NCBI GenBank assembly: GCA_003152215.1
Contig: PLZP01000120.1
Coordinates: 1-33,955 of the forward strand
DNA from: Acidimicrobiaceae bacterium
GTDB lineage: Bacteria; Actinomycetota; Acidimicrobiia; Acidimicrobiales; RAAP-2
Length of the DNA stretch: 33,955 nt
Direction: 5' to 3'
Each line of letters opens with the position of its first letter. Positions within the stretch are counted from its first letter, which is position 1. Made by a program: the position numbers and the translations under genes. This document shows positions 1-7,068 of this stretch, piece after piece. The notes under the pieces were generated by a model. That model saw nothing but the letters and a program-made list of their open reading frames with translations, did not search any database and was not told the origin of the DNA.

Positions 1-87
1 GGGATCCTGCACGGTTGCCTCGAGAGCGACACCCCCTACGACGAAGCGATCGCGTGGTCACAACATCGTTCAGACGTCGCCGCTTGA
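1..87 (+). CDS. Probable IS110-family transposase, C-terminal end (partial)
   Basis: The frame is open from base 1 and ends at TGA 85-87, giving 28 residues. The piece ILHGCLESDTPYDEAIAW resembles the extreme C-terminus of IS110/IS116/IS902-type transposases, where an 'ILHxCL...Y.E..AW' tail just before the stop is common. The gene begins outside the window. The non-coding stretch that follows (TTGACATTAACGACC, then a GGGGTGTC motif) could be the end of the insertion sequence, but I cannot place a terminus because IS110 elements usually lack inverted repeats. Family assignment rests on 28 residues from memory of the family, so it is tentative. A mobile element beside the tRNA fragment at 838 fits a recombination-prone border. 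Confidence 0.5.
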   Translation, partial: GILHGCLESDTPYDEAIAWSQHRSDVAA

Positions 88-204
88 CATTAACGACCAA
101 GGGGTGTCTCCGACTGGCGTCTGGAAGTTTGGGGTTGAATTACGCTGCCCTAAAGCCCCTAGTAGGCGGCGTCATTCAGCGAGGAACCAAATAAGTGGGC
201 AACC

Positions 205-672
205 GTGGCTAAGCAGTGGCTGAGAAAACTGACTGACCGGCAACTGGACCGTGTTGCATCAGGCAAAAATGCCGAATGGTGGCAAGTCAGGTTGGAGGAG
301 GAACTCGCTGCGGAAGTGAAGCAATTCGGAGTCGATGGTTCGAAAACGCAGACTGGACGAGCGGGACTAGCGAAACACTTGGAGACAAATGAGAAGTTCA
401 TGGAAGCACGCCAGCTTCGTATTGAGAATCTTGAGTCATTAACGCGGAGCAATGGTCCAGCTGATCTCAAGACTGCATTCGCGCACCAAGATTTGGCAAA
501 TAACTATGGAATGACAGGCGAATACAAAGAGGCACGTTTCGAGCTCCAACAGGTTTATGAAATCCGACTGAGTGCCCTTGGGCCACAACACGACCAAACA
601 AATTTCGCGCGTGATCAGCTCGCGACAGTAGTTGACCTCCTACGCGATGACGGCGAAACTGGGAACGAATAG
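205..672 (+). CDS. Small tetratricopeptide-repeat protein
   Basis: 155 residues starting at GTG 205, with no strong ribosome binding site. The first 60 residues are charged and helical and I do not recognise them. From about residue 65 the protein carries TPR-like helices of the kind seen in long TPR arrays (TPR_10/TPR_12 style): an 'EARQLRIENLESL' helix, 'DLANNYGMTGEYKEARFELQ', then 'ALGPQHDQTNFARDQLATV'. Such repeats mediate protein-protein contacts; no catalytic motif or membrane segment is visible. One to two repeats is short for the family, so it may be the tail of a larger NB-ARC/TPR-type protein or an island orphan. It lies between the transposase end and the tRNA-Gly fragment. Base composition is lower in GC than the right half of the window. 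Function unknown. Confidence 0.5.
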   Translation: MAKQWLRKLTDRQLDRVASGKNAEWWQVRLEEELAAEVKQFGVDGSKTQTGRAGLAKHLETNEKFMEARQLRIENLESLTRSNGPADLKTAFAHQDLANNYGMTGEYKEARFELQQVYEIRLSALGPQHDQTNFARDQLATVVDLLRDDGETGNE

Positions 673-738
673 ACCAACGGTAGATGAACGGGTGCGTCCC
701 CTGAATCAGACATTGTCACTCAATAGACATCGTGTGCG

Positions 739-759
739 GTATGCCCGTAGTATGCCCGT
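739..759. repeat. Tandem pair of GTATGCCCGT
   Basis: GTATGCCCGT occurs at 739-748 and again at 750-759, separated by one A. The pair lies about 80 bp before the tRNA-Gly fragment. Short directly repeated motifs beside an attachment site can be recombinase arm sites, but nothing here proves that role. Confidence 0.5.
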
Positions 760-837
760 CCATGAGAAATTGTCTCGCGATCAATTGATTTATGGCTTCC
801 GATCAGGAGTTAATGACCGGGTTCGAATTTGCAACGC

Positions 838-884
838 TCAGCTTCCCAAGCTGAGAACGCGAGTTCGATTCTCGTCGCCCGCTC
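838..884 (+). pseudogene. tRNA-Gly(CCC) 3' half, 5' half missing
   Basis: The anticodon stem TCAGC/GCTGA (838-842 and 850-854) encloses the loop TTCCCAA with anticodon CCC. Next comes a variable stretch, a T stem GCGAG/CTCGT around the TTCGATT loop, and the acceptor 3' strand CGCCCGC with discriminator T; no CCA is encoded. The matching acceptor 5' strand GCGGGCG and a D arm are absent: the bases expected to hold them (about 812-837) do not fit. This is therefore a tRNA 3' fragment. The anticodon-loop to 3'-end segment is the usual crossover region for tRNA-targeting integrases, so it most likely marks an attachment site. A functional tRNA-Gly(CCC) should exist elsewhere in the genome. Confidence 0.75.
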
Positions 885-981
885 TAAATGGTTTCGTTCA
901 ATCACCAATGTTTTGAAGGCATTTTGGATGGCCACGGTTGTCCGTTGTTGACCACCGTTGTCCTTTGTGCGACGCCCAAAT

Positions 982-1008
982 GACGCCCGAGACGCCCGAG
1001 ACGCCCGA
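982..1008. repeat. 9-bp tandem repeat (GACGCCCGA, three perfect units)
   Basis: GACGCCCGA is repeated exactly at 982-990, 991-999 and 1000-1008. A degraded unit lies on each side (971-979 and 1009-1017). It sits about 100 bp inside the island from the tRNA fragment. It could be a slipped-strand minisatellite or a cluster of protein binding sites. Confidence 0.7.
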
Positions 1009-1189
1009 GACGCTCGCATGGCACCCACAGATCGAACTGATTAAGAGCTCACATCGGAGGGATATCGATGAAAGTTCGTTGGACCTATCTCTCTCAACCC
1101 CCAGAGGCCCGATAGCGCGACAACACGTCAGCAGGGATGGATCTTTCACTGCTTTAGTTGGCACCTCCGCACCGCCAATTCCCCTGACC

Positions 1190-1224
1190 GAGAACGCGGA
1201 TCCGATTCTTGCCGCACGCTCCCA
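1190..1224 (+). repeat. Possible second, degenerate tRNA-Gly 3' end
   Basis: Aligned without gaps to 853-886, this stretch shares GAGAACGCG and then a TCCGATTCTTGCCGC-like T loop and acceptor strand. About 26 of 34 bases agree by hand count. The preceding AATTCCCC resembles a decayed anticodon loop. It could be a leftover of an older integration at the same kind of site. Chance similarity cannot be excluded without an alignment score. Confidence 0.35.
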
Positions 1225-1342
1225 CAATTTTCGCTTGAGACCCAATTGGCTGGTTGCCCGTCGGTGGCCGGTCATAACCGCGACTCATTCAATGAACTTT
1301 TCGCGAGAGGCCATCATGAGTTGGTGTTCGCGCTGACAACTC

Positions 1343-1948
1343 TTACAGGTAGGGACGCAACACTTCGGAATTGCGTACGGCAGGTGACTCGGTCCGGGCT
1401 ACGTTCATGATCCAGCAAACCGTAATGAAATATCCAATCAACGTGGACAGTTCAATAATTGCTTCCTCGCCAAACTCCAGTTTCGCTTCCGCAAAGAGAG
1501 AATCCGGGACACTGTGTACGGACATCAAACGTTGCGCGAATTCGAGGGCCAGGTATTCGTCATTTGGAATCTCCTTCGGAATTCTGCCCTCAAGCACGGC
1601 GGTAATCGTCGCAAGTGAGACTCCTGCGGCCTCCGCAAGAGGAACATGCACCGTCCACTCGAATTGATTTGATGTGTAACGCGCGACAGCGCATATCACT
1701 AACTCTCGAATTCGGTTGTCCAGTCGACCATGGAAACGGAGCTCCGCTCCTAAGGGTTCCATGAGATTGAGAAGTCGTGGAGATTGCATCAATGGGATGA
1801 AAGGTCCGAAAACGCCTTTCCTGGGTCCGTTAGTCAACGACTCTGCGACCTGTCTCTGTTCGTCAGTCATGAACGCCGAGTCGGGGAATGGAATTCGTTC
1901 CTTTTGGCGGATGTCAGACTGTGAATCTTCAGATGCAGTGTCCGTCAT
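1343..1948 (-). CDS. Carboxymuconolactone decarboxylase family protein
   Basis: 201 residues. I place the start at ATG 1948 because AAAGG lies seven bases upstream; a TTG two codons earlier would leave no room for that site. Residues about 50-150 carry the alpha-helical CMD fold signature: 'LGAELRFHGRLDNRIRELVICAVARY', then 'FEWTVHVPLAEAAGVS' with the E-W-x-x-H pattern of gamma-carboxymuconolactone decarboxylase relatives. The CxxC pair of AhpD peroxidases is absent, so a redox role is unlikely. Related proteins act in protocatechuate catabolism or remain uncharacterised. Here it is leftward and alone, 340 bp from the next gene, within an island that degrades hydroquinone through 3-oxoadipate. 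An accessory role there is possible, but that pathway does not need a decarboxylase step. The exact substrate is unknown. Confidence 0.8.
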   Translation of the reverse strand: MTDTASEDSQSDIRQKERIPFPDSAFMTDEQRQVAESLTNGPRKGVFGPFIPLMQSPRLLNLMEPLGAELRFHGRLDNRIRELVICAVARYTSNQFEWTVHVPLAEAAGVSLATITAVLEGRIPKEIPNDEYLALEFAQRLMSVHSVPDSLFAEAKLEFGEEAIIELSTLIGYFITVCWIMNVARTESPAVRNSEVLRPYL

Positions 1949-2174
1949 TGACAAGCCTTTCCATGATTAACAGAATCGAACTAACGCTTTTTGTCTCGAT
2001 TGGTCGGCGTCACGAGTTAATGCAAAGTCGGGAGATTCCGGCCGAGGCCGCAAAAGTTACTCGGTCCGATCGGGATCAACGAAAGACAATCAATACCCGT
2101 GAACTGCCACTCATGGCGGGAAATTTCTTGATTGCGGGTCTTAGCGATTCGAATAGGTCCAGCCAATGAGCGCA

Positions 2175-2205
2175 CAAATGACGTCATCTGGGTTGACGTC
2201 ATTTG
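2175..2205. promoter_or_regulatory. Perfect 12-bp inverted repeat built on TGACGTCA
   Basis: CAAATGACGTCA (2175-2186) and its exact reverse complement (2194-2205) flank the 7-bp spacer TCTGGGT. Each arm contains the self-complementary octamer TGACGTCA. The repeat lies about 225 bp upstream of the carboxymuconolactone decarboxylase-family start and about 85 bp beyond the stop of the membrane protein. It could be a regulator's double operator or an RNA hairpin; no T-run follows it on either strand. Confidence 0.6.
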
Positions 2206-2218
2206 CACGCACTCGAAA

Positions 2219-2252
2219 CCTCTCCCGTTTCGCGTGAACGATATGGGAGAGG
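2219..2252 (-). terminator. Weak hairpin after the membrane protein gene
   Basis: CCTCTCCC (2219-2226) pairs with GGGAGAGG (2245-2252) across an 18-base loop. It lies about 40-70 bp downstream of the stop of the leftward membrane protein gene. There is no U-tract, so it is at best a weak or Rho-assisted terminator. Confidence 0.3.
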
Positions 2253-2290
2253 TCTCGAATGGCGAACTCATCTGTTGTCTTCGTGTCTAA

Positions 2291-2830
2291 CTACTTCAGT
2301 TGTGGATCATCCAACGCAAGCGGATTGTAAATGGCGCCGAGGTTGACACCGTAAAGCAGGTGCCAAAGGTAGATGGCGAAGACCAACTTCCATCCGCCAT
2401 AATGGATGCCACCAAAACCCACGTGAAAGCCCTTGAAGTAGACGAAGGGCACGAGGAACGCTGCCGAAATCGTTGCCAGGACAACTGAAAAGCCGAGAGC
2501 CTTCAACATGTTCATTCCTGGGGTCACTACTTTGCCAACCAATGGGAAGACAAAGAGCGCAAAGACCAGCGCGAACACAAGGCAATCCAAGGCGTGGAAA
2601 AGTCCACCCATCGCAAATTGTGCAACGAACGTGCCCTTTGGATCGATTGTCGCGCCGTTGGTGAGTGGCCAGTTCAACGCAGGGAGTCCAACTCCCGGGA
2701 ACCACATTCCCCACAACGTTGCTATCTGTCCTCCGACCACTCCAGCCCACATGGCTGCGCCAATGGGATGTCGCGTTACCCACACGCGCCATGCTTTGCC
2801 CGCATTGAGCCCTCCTAATTGTTCTTCCAT
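2291..2830 (-). CDS. Small multi-pass membrane protein, unknown function
   Basis: 179 residues from ATG 2830, chosen because AAAGGTGAG precedes it at a good distance; a GTG three codons upstream is less well placed. Four to five hydrophobic segments are visible: near residues 24-45 ('AAMWAGVVGGQIATLWGMW'), 68-98 ('FAMGGLFHALDCLVFALVF'), 109-132 ('ALGFSVVLATISAAFLVPFV') and 147-165 ('KLVFAIYLWHLLYGVNLG'). Conserved-looking histidines and tryptophans lie near the membrane faces. There is no signal peptide, transporter signature or cofactor motif I recognise. The gene is leftward, isolated, with a 5' gap of about 550 bp. It could help aromatic compound entry, but that is only suggested by location. 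Confidence 0.7.
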   Translation of the reverse strand: MEEQLGGLNAGKAWRVWVTRHPIGAAMWAGVVGGQIATLWGMWFPGVGLPALNWPLTNGATIDPKGTFVAQFAMGGLFHALDCLVFALVFALFVFPLVGKVVTPGMNMLKALGFSVVLATISAAFLVPFVYFKGFHVGFGGIHYGGWKLVFAIYLWHLLYGVNLGAIYNPLALDDPQLK

Positions 2831-3382
2831 TCTTCTCACCTTTCGTCTCTTACGTAGTCGCCCCCAAGCGGATCTGATCGATCCGCCCTAAATGACTTCC
2901 GTGCGCACTGCGAACAAATGTTTTGCGTGCGAACACACCATGTCAGGTTTGTCCCCGTGAGTCAAGTGACCAGTGACCGTTTCTGCTTTCGAACAGATTC
3001 TTCTGACCCAAGGTCGTCGCGAATCAACTCGCGACATGAAATCCAGTTGCAGTTGCCACCGTCGAGAGTGCCCTTCGCCTCCAAGTGTGACGACGGAGTG
3101 CCACGGGGCATTGATGAACCACTCGAGTGATTGCAGAACGACATCTTTGTCGTCAACACAAGTCATGCTGCAATCCATCGACAAGTTTCGAGATTCTTGT
3201 CTCGGTAGTGGAAATGGCGGATTTTCAATCCATCGGTTGATGACAATCTCACCATCGTGGGCGCAACTCGTCGATGCGCAGTTGCTCAATCCAAACTGCC
3301 ACCGGCGACCTCCATCCGAACCGGCTCGATTTGAGATCTCACGGATCAGTGTTCTGCGTTGCAGTGAAAGAAGTTAAAAAAT
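2831..3382. other. Region with only doubtful coding potential
   Basis: About 550 bp between the membrane protein and the thiolase. The only frame I would consider is the leftward one at 2888-3289. The thiolase terminator and the membrane protein promoter should lie here, but I cannot identify them securely. Confidence 0.5.
2888..3289 (-). CDS. Hypothetical protein, doubtful
   Basis: An open frame of up to 133 codons; the codon at 3289 is TTG, and an internal ATG would give about 92 residues starting MTCVDDKDVV. The C-terminal part has an ordinary composition ('LQSLEWFINAPWHSVVTLGG', 'RRWQLQLDFMSR'), unlike the Ser/Arg-rich frames on the opposite strand. I see no ribosome binding site, no recognisable domain and no operon link. 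It could be a decayed gene or non-coding. Confidence 0.3.
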   Translation of the reverse strand: MSNCASTSCAHDGEIVINRWIENPPFPLPRQESRNLSMDCSMTCVDDKDVVLQSLEWFINAPWHSVVTLGGEGHSRRWQLQLDFMSRVDSRRPWVRRICSKAETVTGHLTHGDKPDMVCSHAKHLFAVRTEVI

Positions 3383-4564
3383 CTAAACTGCCTCAAGGAC
3401 GACGGCAACGCCTTGGCCCACACCGACGCACATGGCGGCAAGTCCGAATCCGCCGCCTCGGCGGTGCAATTGCCACGCCAACGTCGTGAGCAATCGTGCT
3501 CCTGAGCAGCCGAGGGGATGGCCGAGGGCAAGAGCACCGCCAAGGGGATTGACGATTGATGGGTCGAGCTCGGACCACTCGCGCAAACAGGCCAAGGATT
3601 GGGATGCGAATGCCTCGTTCAACTCAACTATCGCGAGGTCTTCCCAGTTCACGCCCGCACGAGCGAGCGCGAGTTGGGCTGCCTTGACCGGTCCAATTCC
3701 GTAGAGTTGAGGATCAACGGCACTCACCCCCCGCCCCGCGACGCGGGCCAGCGCTACACAACCACTTCGGTTCAATCCCACGTCATCGACCATGAGGAGC
3801 ATGGATGCCCCGTCGTTCATCGGTGACGAGTTTCCCGCGGTGACCGTACCATCTGCGCGAAACACTGGTCGCAACGCCGACAATTGCTCCAGTGTCGTGT
3901 CACGAATGGATTCGTCACGTGCCAACTCACAATCGGCGAACTGGACTATCTCGTCATCGAACGCGCCCTTGTCCCACGCGGCCGCCGCTTTGACATGACT
4001 GTCGTAGGCGAAAAGGTCTTGCTCTTCGCGAGTAATTTCGTAGAGGTCGGCGAGTATCTCCGCGCCCTCACCAAGCGGCACAGTCCACTCGGCGGGCATC
4101 GCCGGATTCACCATGCGCCAGCCCAGGGTCGACGAGTACAACCTTGCATCACCGCGCGGCAGAATTTCTTCGGACTTCGGCAGGATCCACGGAGCACGAC
4201 TCATCGACTCAACTCCGCCCGCAATTGCCACGTGGGCGTCGCCGACTTCGAGCGCACGACTGATTTGGACCACTGCTTCCATTCCCGAAGCGCACAAGCG
4301 AGTCACCGTCGCACCGGGCACCGAGTTCGGGAGGCCCGCCAGCAAGACCGCCATGCGCGCAACGTTTCGATTGTCCTCACCGGCACCGTTCGCATCTCCG
4401 AGAATGACGTCATCAATCGTTGCCGGATCAAGATCGGGATGGCGATTGAGAAGTGATCGAAGTGTTCCGGCCGCGAGATCGTCCGGCCGAATTCTTGATA
4501 ACCCTCCGCCGATTCGACCAATCGGCGTTCGCACCGCGTCAACCAACCAAGCGGATGATGTCAT
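3383..4564 (-). CDS. Acetyl-CoA acyltransferase (3-oxoadipyl-CoA thiolase type)
   Basis: 393 residues. I start at ATG 4564 (MTSSAWLVDAVRTPIG), one base beyond the upstream stop; a longer frame would run into the CoA-transferase gene. Thiolases cleave 3-oxoacyl-CoA with CoA. The triad is complete: Cys91 in 'TRLCASGMEA', His349 in 'GHPLGCSGAR' and Cys379 in 'MCVGVGQG'; the NEAFA motif is also present. Length is normal for the family. It ends a leftward operon with the two CoA-transferase subunits and the IclR regulator. Since the divergent operon makes 3-oxoadipate, the likely reaction is 3-oxoadipyl-CoA to succinyl-CoA plus acetyl-CoA, the PcaF step. The family call is firm; substrate specificity is inferred from context. 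Confidence 0.9.
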   Translation of the reverse strand: MTSSAWLVDAVRTPIGRIGGGLSRIRPDDLAAGTLRSLLNRHPDLDPATIDDVILGDANGAGEDNRNVARMAVLLAGLPNSVPGATVTRLCASGMEAVVQISRALEVGDAHVAIAGGVESMSRAPWILPKSEEILPRGDARLYSSTLGWRMVNPAMPAEWTVPLGEGAEILADLYEITREEQDLFAYDSHVKAAAAWDKGAFDDEIVQFADCELARDESIRDTTLEQLSALRPVFRADGTVTAGNSSPMNDGASMLLMVDDVGLNRSGCVALARVAGRGVSAVDPQLYGIGPVKAAQLALARAGVNWEDLAIVELNEAFASQSLACLREWSELDPSIVNPLGGALALGHPLGCSGARLLTTLAWQLHRRGGGFGLAAMCVGVGQGVAVVLEAV

Positions 4565-4565
4565 C

Positions 4566-5336
4566 TCAATTCGTCGCTTCGGCACTTGTGCCAAAGTTGA
4601 GGCGACGAACATAATCGAGCTCCTCGTCGGTTGGCTCGGCAGTTTCAATCAGTTCGCCGCTGACCTTAAGATCCCAGCCGGTCGCGTTGCGCACGTCAAC
4701 GACACTGACGCCAGGGTGTAACGACGTAAGAATCATCTCGAACGTCTCTGGATCTGGTCGAAACATGCCGAGGTCGCTTATCAAAACGCTCGGTCCGGCA
4801 CCCGGCATACCCAGCGACGCGCGCGATCCCGCTCCGACGCCGAACCCCACCGTCGTCAGAAAGTCGAGATGCGCAACGAAGGTCCGTTTGGACTGACGCA
4901 TGACGATGATGGTCCGAGGGCAGGCCGTGGCAATCTCGGGGGCACCTCCAGCGCCGGGAAGACGGACCTTCGGATGTTCATACGATCCAATGACTGTCGT
5001 ATTCAGGTTCGCGAAGCAATCAACCTGTGCACCGCTAAGCATGCCGACGTCAATGCGACCGGGCTGCAGCCAATAATTGAAAATCTCCGGCACTGACACA
5101 ACGATGTCGGCAGTGCGCGCAAGTTCGCCGTCGCCGATGGAAAGGGGAAGGCGCGTCGGTTTCGCTCCAATCGTCCCAGATTCGTATACCAAAACCAACC
5201 CCGGCGAGTGTAAGGAACGCGCCAAGTTAGCGGCGATGCTCGGAAGTCCTATGCCGACAAAGCAGCTACGCGCACCAATGAGTTCTCGTGAAGCAGCAAT
5301 AGTCATGATCTCGTCAGTAGTGAATGCGCGCTTCAC
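4566..5336 (-). CDS. CoA-transferase beta subunit (3-oxoadipate CoA-transferase type)
   Basis: 256 residues from GTG 5336, which overlaps the stop of the alpha subunit (GTGA), so translation is probably coupled. It is a family I CoA-transferase of the GctB/CatJ/PcaJ kind: 'GARSCFVGIGLPSIAANLAR' near residue 21, then 'LVYESGTIGAKP' with Glu52, the residue that forms the glutamyl-CoA thioester in this family. The paired gene, thiolase and 3-oxoadipate-producing neighbours point to transfer of CoA from succinyl-CoA to 3-oxoadipate. Glutaconate CoA-transferase and IpdB of steroid ring degradation are related, so the substrate is a contextual inference. Length is typical for the separate beta subunit. 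Confidence 0.88.
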   Translation of the reverse strand: MKRAFTTDEIMTIAASRELIGARSCFVGIGLPSIAANLARSLHSPGLVLVYESGTIGAKPTRLPLSIGDGELARTADIVVSVPEIFNYWLQPGRIDVGMLSGAQVDCFANLNTTVIGSYEHPKVRLPGAGGAPEIATACPRTIIVMRQSKRTFVAHLDFLTTVGFGVGAGSRASLGMPGAGPSVLISDLGMFRPDPETFEMILTSLHPGVSVVDVRNATGWDLKVSGELIETAEPTDEELDYVRRLNFGTSAEATN

Positions 5337-6160
5337 GCGGAACCGCGTTCGTACACCCGACGTTCGAGCCAGTCTTCAAATACTGCTCGATCCCGACTGA
5401 GGTCTTCCCATGCTTCGTAATAGTCATTGTCCCGTTCCGAATACCCGGCCGCGTACGAGGGATAACAGCCTCCCGGGACATGCGCGATTGCTGTGACTGT
5501 CCACGATGGAAGTACGACCGCGTTTCGATCATCGCTGAAATTGTCGACAATCTCTTCGACGGTCACGATGGACCGAGTCGCGGCCAGCACCGACTCCTTT
5601 TGAACACCAGTAATGCCCCACAATCGAACATTGCCCGCACGGTCTGCCTGTTGGGCGTGAATGATTGTAATGTCGGGTCGAATTGCGGCGACAGCGGCGA
5701 GAACCTCACCGGTGAATGGGCACGTGACGTTTGCAATCGTTGAATTTGCCGCGCGGACATCCGTCCCGGCATAGGCGCGCAGAACGGCGAAAGGTAGGCC
5801 TGCCGCGCCCGCGACAAATCGATTCGCGAGTCCGGCGTGGGTGTGTTCATCGAGATCCAAGGACCGCGGCCAGCCATTTTCAACGGCATCACGAAATCGA
5901 TGCAGAGAACCTACTCCGGGATTGCCACCCCATGAGAAAATCAACTTTCGCGCACACCCCGCTCCGATCAGCTGATCACAAATGAGATCGGGCGTGAGAC
6001 GGACCAATGTGAGATCACGACGTCGCTGTCGGATTATTTCGTGTCCCGCGGCAAAAGGAATGAGGTGGGTGAACCCTTCCAGTGCGACCACATCGCCATC
6101 GTGAACGTTCGCCGCGATAGCGGACTCCAACGTTAAGAACTCCGCCACACCCTCTCCCAT
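5333..6160 (-). CDS. CoA-transferase alpha subunit (3-oxoadipate CoA-transferase type)
   Basis: 275 residues from ATG 6160; GTG 6148, preceded by GGGAGAGG, is an alternative start. It is the alpha partner of the neighbouring beta subunit, with family features 'VVALEGFTHLIPFAAGHEII', 'LVRLTPDLICDQLIGAGCA', 'FSWGGNPGVGSLHRFRDAVE' and 'IIHAQQADRAGNVRLWGITG'. These match the GctA/CatI group rather than the shorter SCOT A subunits. The complex exchanges CoA between succinyl-CoA and a dicarboxylate, here probably 3-oxoadipate. It follows the regulator gene after an 88-bp gap that could hold its own promoter and a GAAC/GTTC dyad, so it may be both co-transcribed with the regulator and separately controlled. 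Confidence 0.88.
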   Translation of the reverse strand: MGEGVAEFLTLESAIAANVHDGDVVALEGFTHLIPFAAGHEIIRQRRRDLTLVRLTPDLICDQLIGAGCARKLIFSWGGNPGVGSLHRFRDAVENGWPRSLDLDEHTHAGLANRFVAGAAGLPFAVLRAYAGTDVRAANSTIANVTCPFTGEVLAAVAAIRPDITIIHAQQADRAGNVRLWGITGVQKESVLAATRSIVTVEEIVDNFSDDRNAVVLPSWTVTAIAHVPGGCYPSYAAGYSERDNDYYEAWEDLSRDRAVFEDWLERRVYERGSA

Positions 6161-6183
6161 CTGAGACCAACGTTACAATATCC

Positions 6184-6195
6184 GAACGACTGTTC
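6184..6195. promoter_or_regulatory. GAAC-N4-GTTC dyad, candidate IclR operator
   Basis: GAACGACTGTTC is a perfect 4-bp inverted repeat (5-bp half-site resemblance to CGAAC/TGTTC) located 24-35 bp upstream of the CoA-transferase alpha start. Its half-sites are the same words as those in the dyad at 7069-7085, in the opposite arrangement. Control by the adjacent IclR protein is inferred. Confidence 0.35.
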
Positions 6196-6248
6196 TCCCT
6201 GCGCACAAATCCGGCAGGCGGATTGAGTCCGGCCGTGAGCATAATTCG

Positions 6249-7016
6249 CTAGCGTTTTGTCAGGAGCGCATTCACGCGTCGGGTGGTCGCGAGCAGGGCA
6301 GGCACCATGACCTCGCGAAGTTCCTTTCGATTTGTCCGCGTGACATGGGTTGAAATGTTCATCGCAGCCACGGTGCGATTCGAAGAATCCACAATTGGCG
6401 CCGCTATTGAACGTAAACCTTCCTCAAGCTCTTGATCGTTCATGGCCCAACCCTGTTTGGCCACCTTCGCAAGCTCTGCCAAGATCTCGTCCTCATCTGT
6501 GAGCGTGAATTTCGTGAACGCTTTCAGAGTCGTTCTCGCCAAGTGTCGACGTTGATCCTCGACGGTCATTGACGCCAGAAGTACTCGACCCATCGAAGTG
6601 CAGTATGCGGGAAGTCGATTGCCAACGCTAATCGACACCGTCATAATTCGCGATGTGGCAACGCGGCTTACATAGACCACTTCGCCCTCGTCGATTACCG
6701 AAACTGAAACTGACTCTTTGACTTCGCTACTGAGCTGTTCAACGAATGGTTCGACAATGCGACGAAACGGCAAGGAGGATAGATAGGAGTAGCCGATATC
6801 CAGCGTGTGCGGCAACAGAAAGAAATCGCGTCCGTTCGAACCAACGAAGTGCAGTTCCTCAAGCGTGATCAGTAGTCGTCGACACGCCGCACGGCTGTAA
6901 CCGGTCCGTCGCGCTACTTCGCTCAGCGTCTGTCGCGATGAATCTTCGCCGAAGGATTGGATGACAACCAATCCGCGCTCAAGCGACTGTACGAATTCTC
7001 GACTCCTATCGTCCAT
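6249..7016 (-). CDS. IclR-family regulator, PcaR/PobR-like
   Basis: 255 residues from ATG 7016. The N-terminal winged helix-turn-helix is clear ('SLERGLVVIQSFG', then 'TLSEVARRTGYSRAACRRLL', residues about 11-55), followed by the IclR effector domain (about 75-250; 'EVKESVSVSVIDEGEVVYVS', 'LPAYCTSMGRVLLAS', 'DQELEEGLRSIAAPI'). The linker with 'LDIGYSYLSSLP' is typical of the PcaR/PcaU/PobR branch that controls 3-oxoadipate-pathway genes. It sits between the two catabolic operons and reads away from the dioxygenase operon across a 103-bp shared region. It probably controls both operons, with a pathway intermediate such as 3-oxoadipate or the aromatic substrate as effector. The effector is not deducible from the sequence. 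Confidence 0.9.
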   Translation of the reverse strand: MDDRSREFVQSLERGLVVIQSFGEDSSRQTLSEVARRTGYSRAACRRLLITLEELHFVGSNGRDFFLLPHTLDIGYSYLSSLPFRRIVEPFVEQLSSEVKESVSVSVIDEGEVVYVSRVATSRIMTVSISVGNRLPAYCTSMGRVLLASMTVEDQRRHLARTTLKAFTKFTLTDEDEILAELAKVAKQGWAMNDQELEEGLRSIAAPIVDSSNRTVAAMNISTHVTRTNRKELREVMVPALLATTRRVNALLTKR

Positions 7017-7021
7017 GGTGA

Positions 7022-7043
7022 CTCGTCAGCATTCTCGTCAGCA
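7022..7043. repeat. Direct repeat CTCGTCAGCA in the divergent promoter
   Basis: CTCGTCAGCA occurs at 7022-7031 and 7034-7043, a 12-bp period, directly upstream of the TATAAT at 7047 and abutting the IclR start. Repeats on one face of the helix are common regulator sites; it may belong to the IclR protein. Confidence 0.5.
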
Positions 7044-7046
7044 CTG

Positions 7047-7052
7047 TATAAT
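7047..7052 (+). promoter_or_regulatory. Candidate -10 box (TATAAT) for the hydroquinone operon
   Basis: A consensus TATAAT lies 68 bp before the dioxygenase small-subunit start. There is no good -35 at the usual distance, which fits an activator-dependent promoter. Transcription would begin near 7059, so the TGTTCG/CGAACA dyad at 7069 would lie just downstream. Confidence 0.45.
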
Positions 7053-7068
7053 CTCCCTAGAGAACATT

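Larger units (their letters stand above)
673..1342. other. Gene-poor border region with tRNA remnants and short repeats
   Basis: About 670 bp in which I find no convincing protein gene. It holds a tandem pair of a 10-bp unit (739-759), the tRNA-Gly 3' half (838-884), a 9-bp tandem repeat (982-1008) and a possible second degenerate tRNA 3' end (1190-1224). Open frames here are shadows of these elements; for instance, the complementary strand of the tRNA reads RIELAFSAWEA, a familiar artefact of tRNA-Gly genes. Confidence 0.6.
1949..2290. other. Intergenic region with two inverted repeats
   Basis: About 340 bp between two leftward genes. I see no gene. It contains two inverted repeats, at 2175-2205 and 2219-2252, and must also hold the promoter of the carboxymuconolactone decarboxylase-family gene. 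Confidence 0.6.

Noticed and set aside
812-884. An intact tRNA-Gly(CCC) gene
   Set aside because: The 3' half is good, but the 5' acceptor strand and D arm are not present in the 26 bases before the anticodon stem.
810-1028. Leftward protein containing RIELAFSAWEA
   Set aside because: This is the complementary-strand translation of the tRNA-Gly fragment plus the 9-bp tandem repeat (RAS repeats), a known annotation artefact.
938-1336. Rightward 132-codon frame with TPETPETPET
   Set aside because: The repeat comes from the 9-bp tandem DNA repeat, the rest crosses the second tRNA-like remnant, and there is no family similarity or ribosome site.
2973-3377. Rightward 134-codon frame
   Set aside because: Ser/Arg/Cys-rich composition typical of a shadow frame, no ribosome site, and it overlaps the slightly better leftward frame.
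4564-4648. Thiolase starting at 4648
   Set aside because: The family N-terminus begins MTSSAWLVDAVRTP at ATG 4564, next to the CoA-transferase stop; the extra 28 codons overlap that gene and lack similarity.
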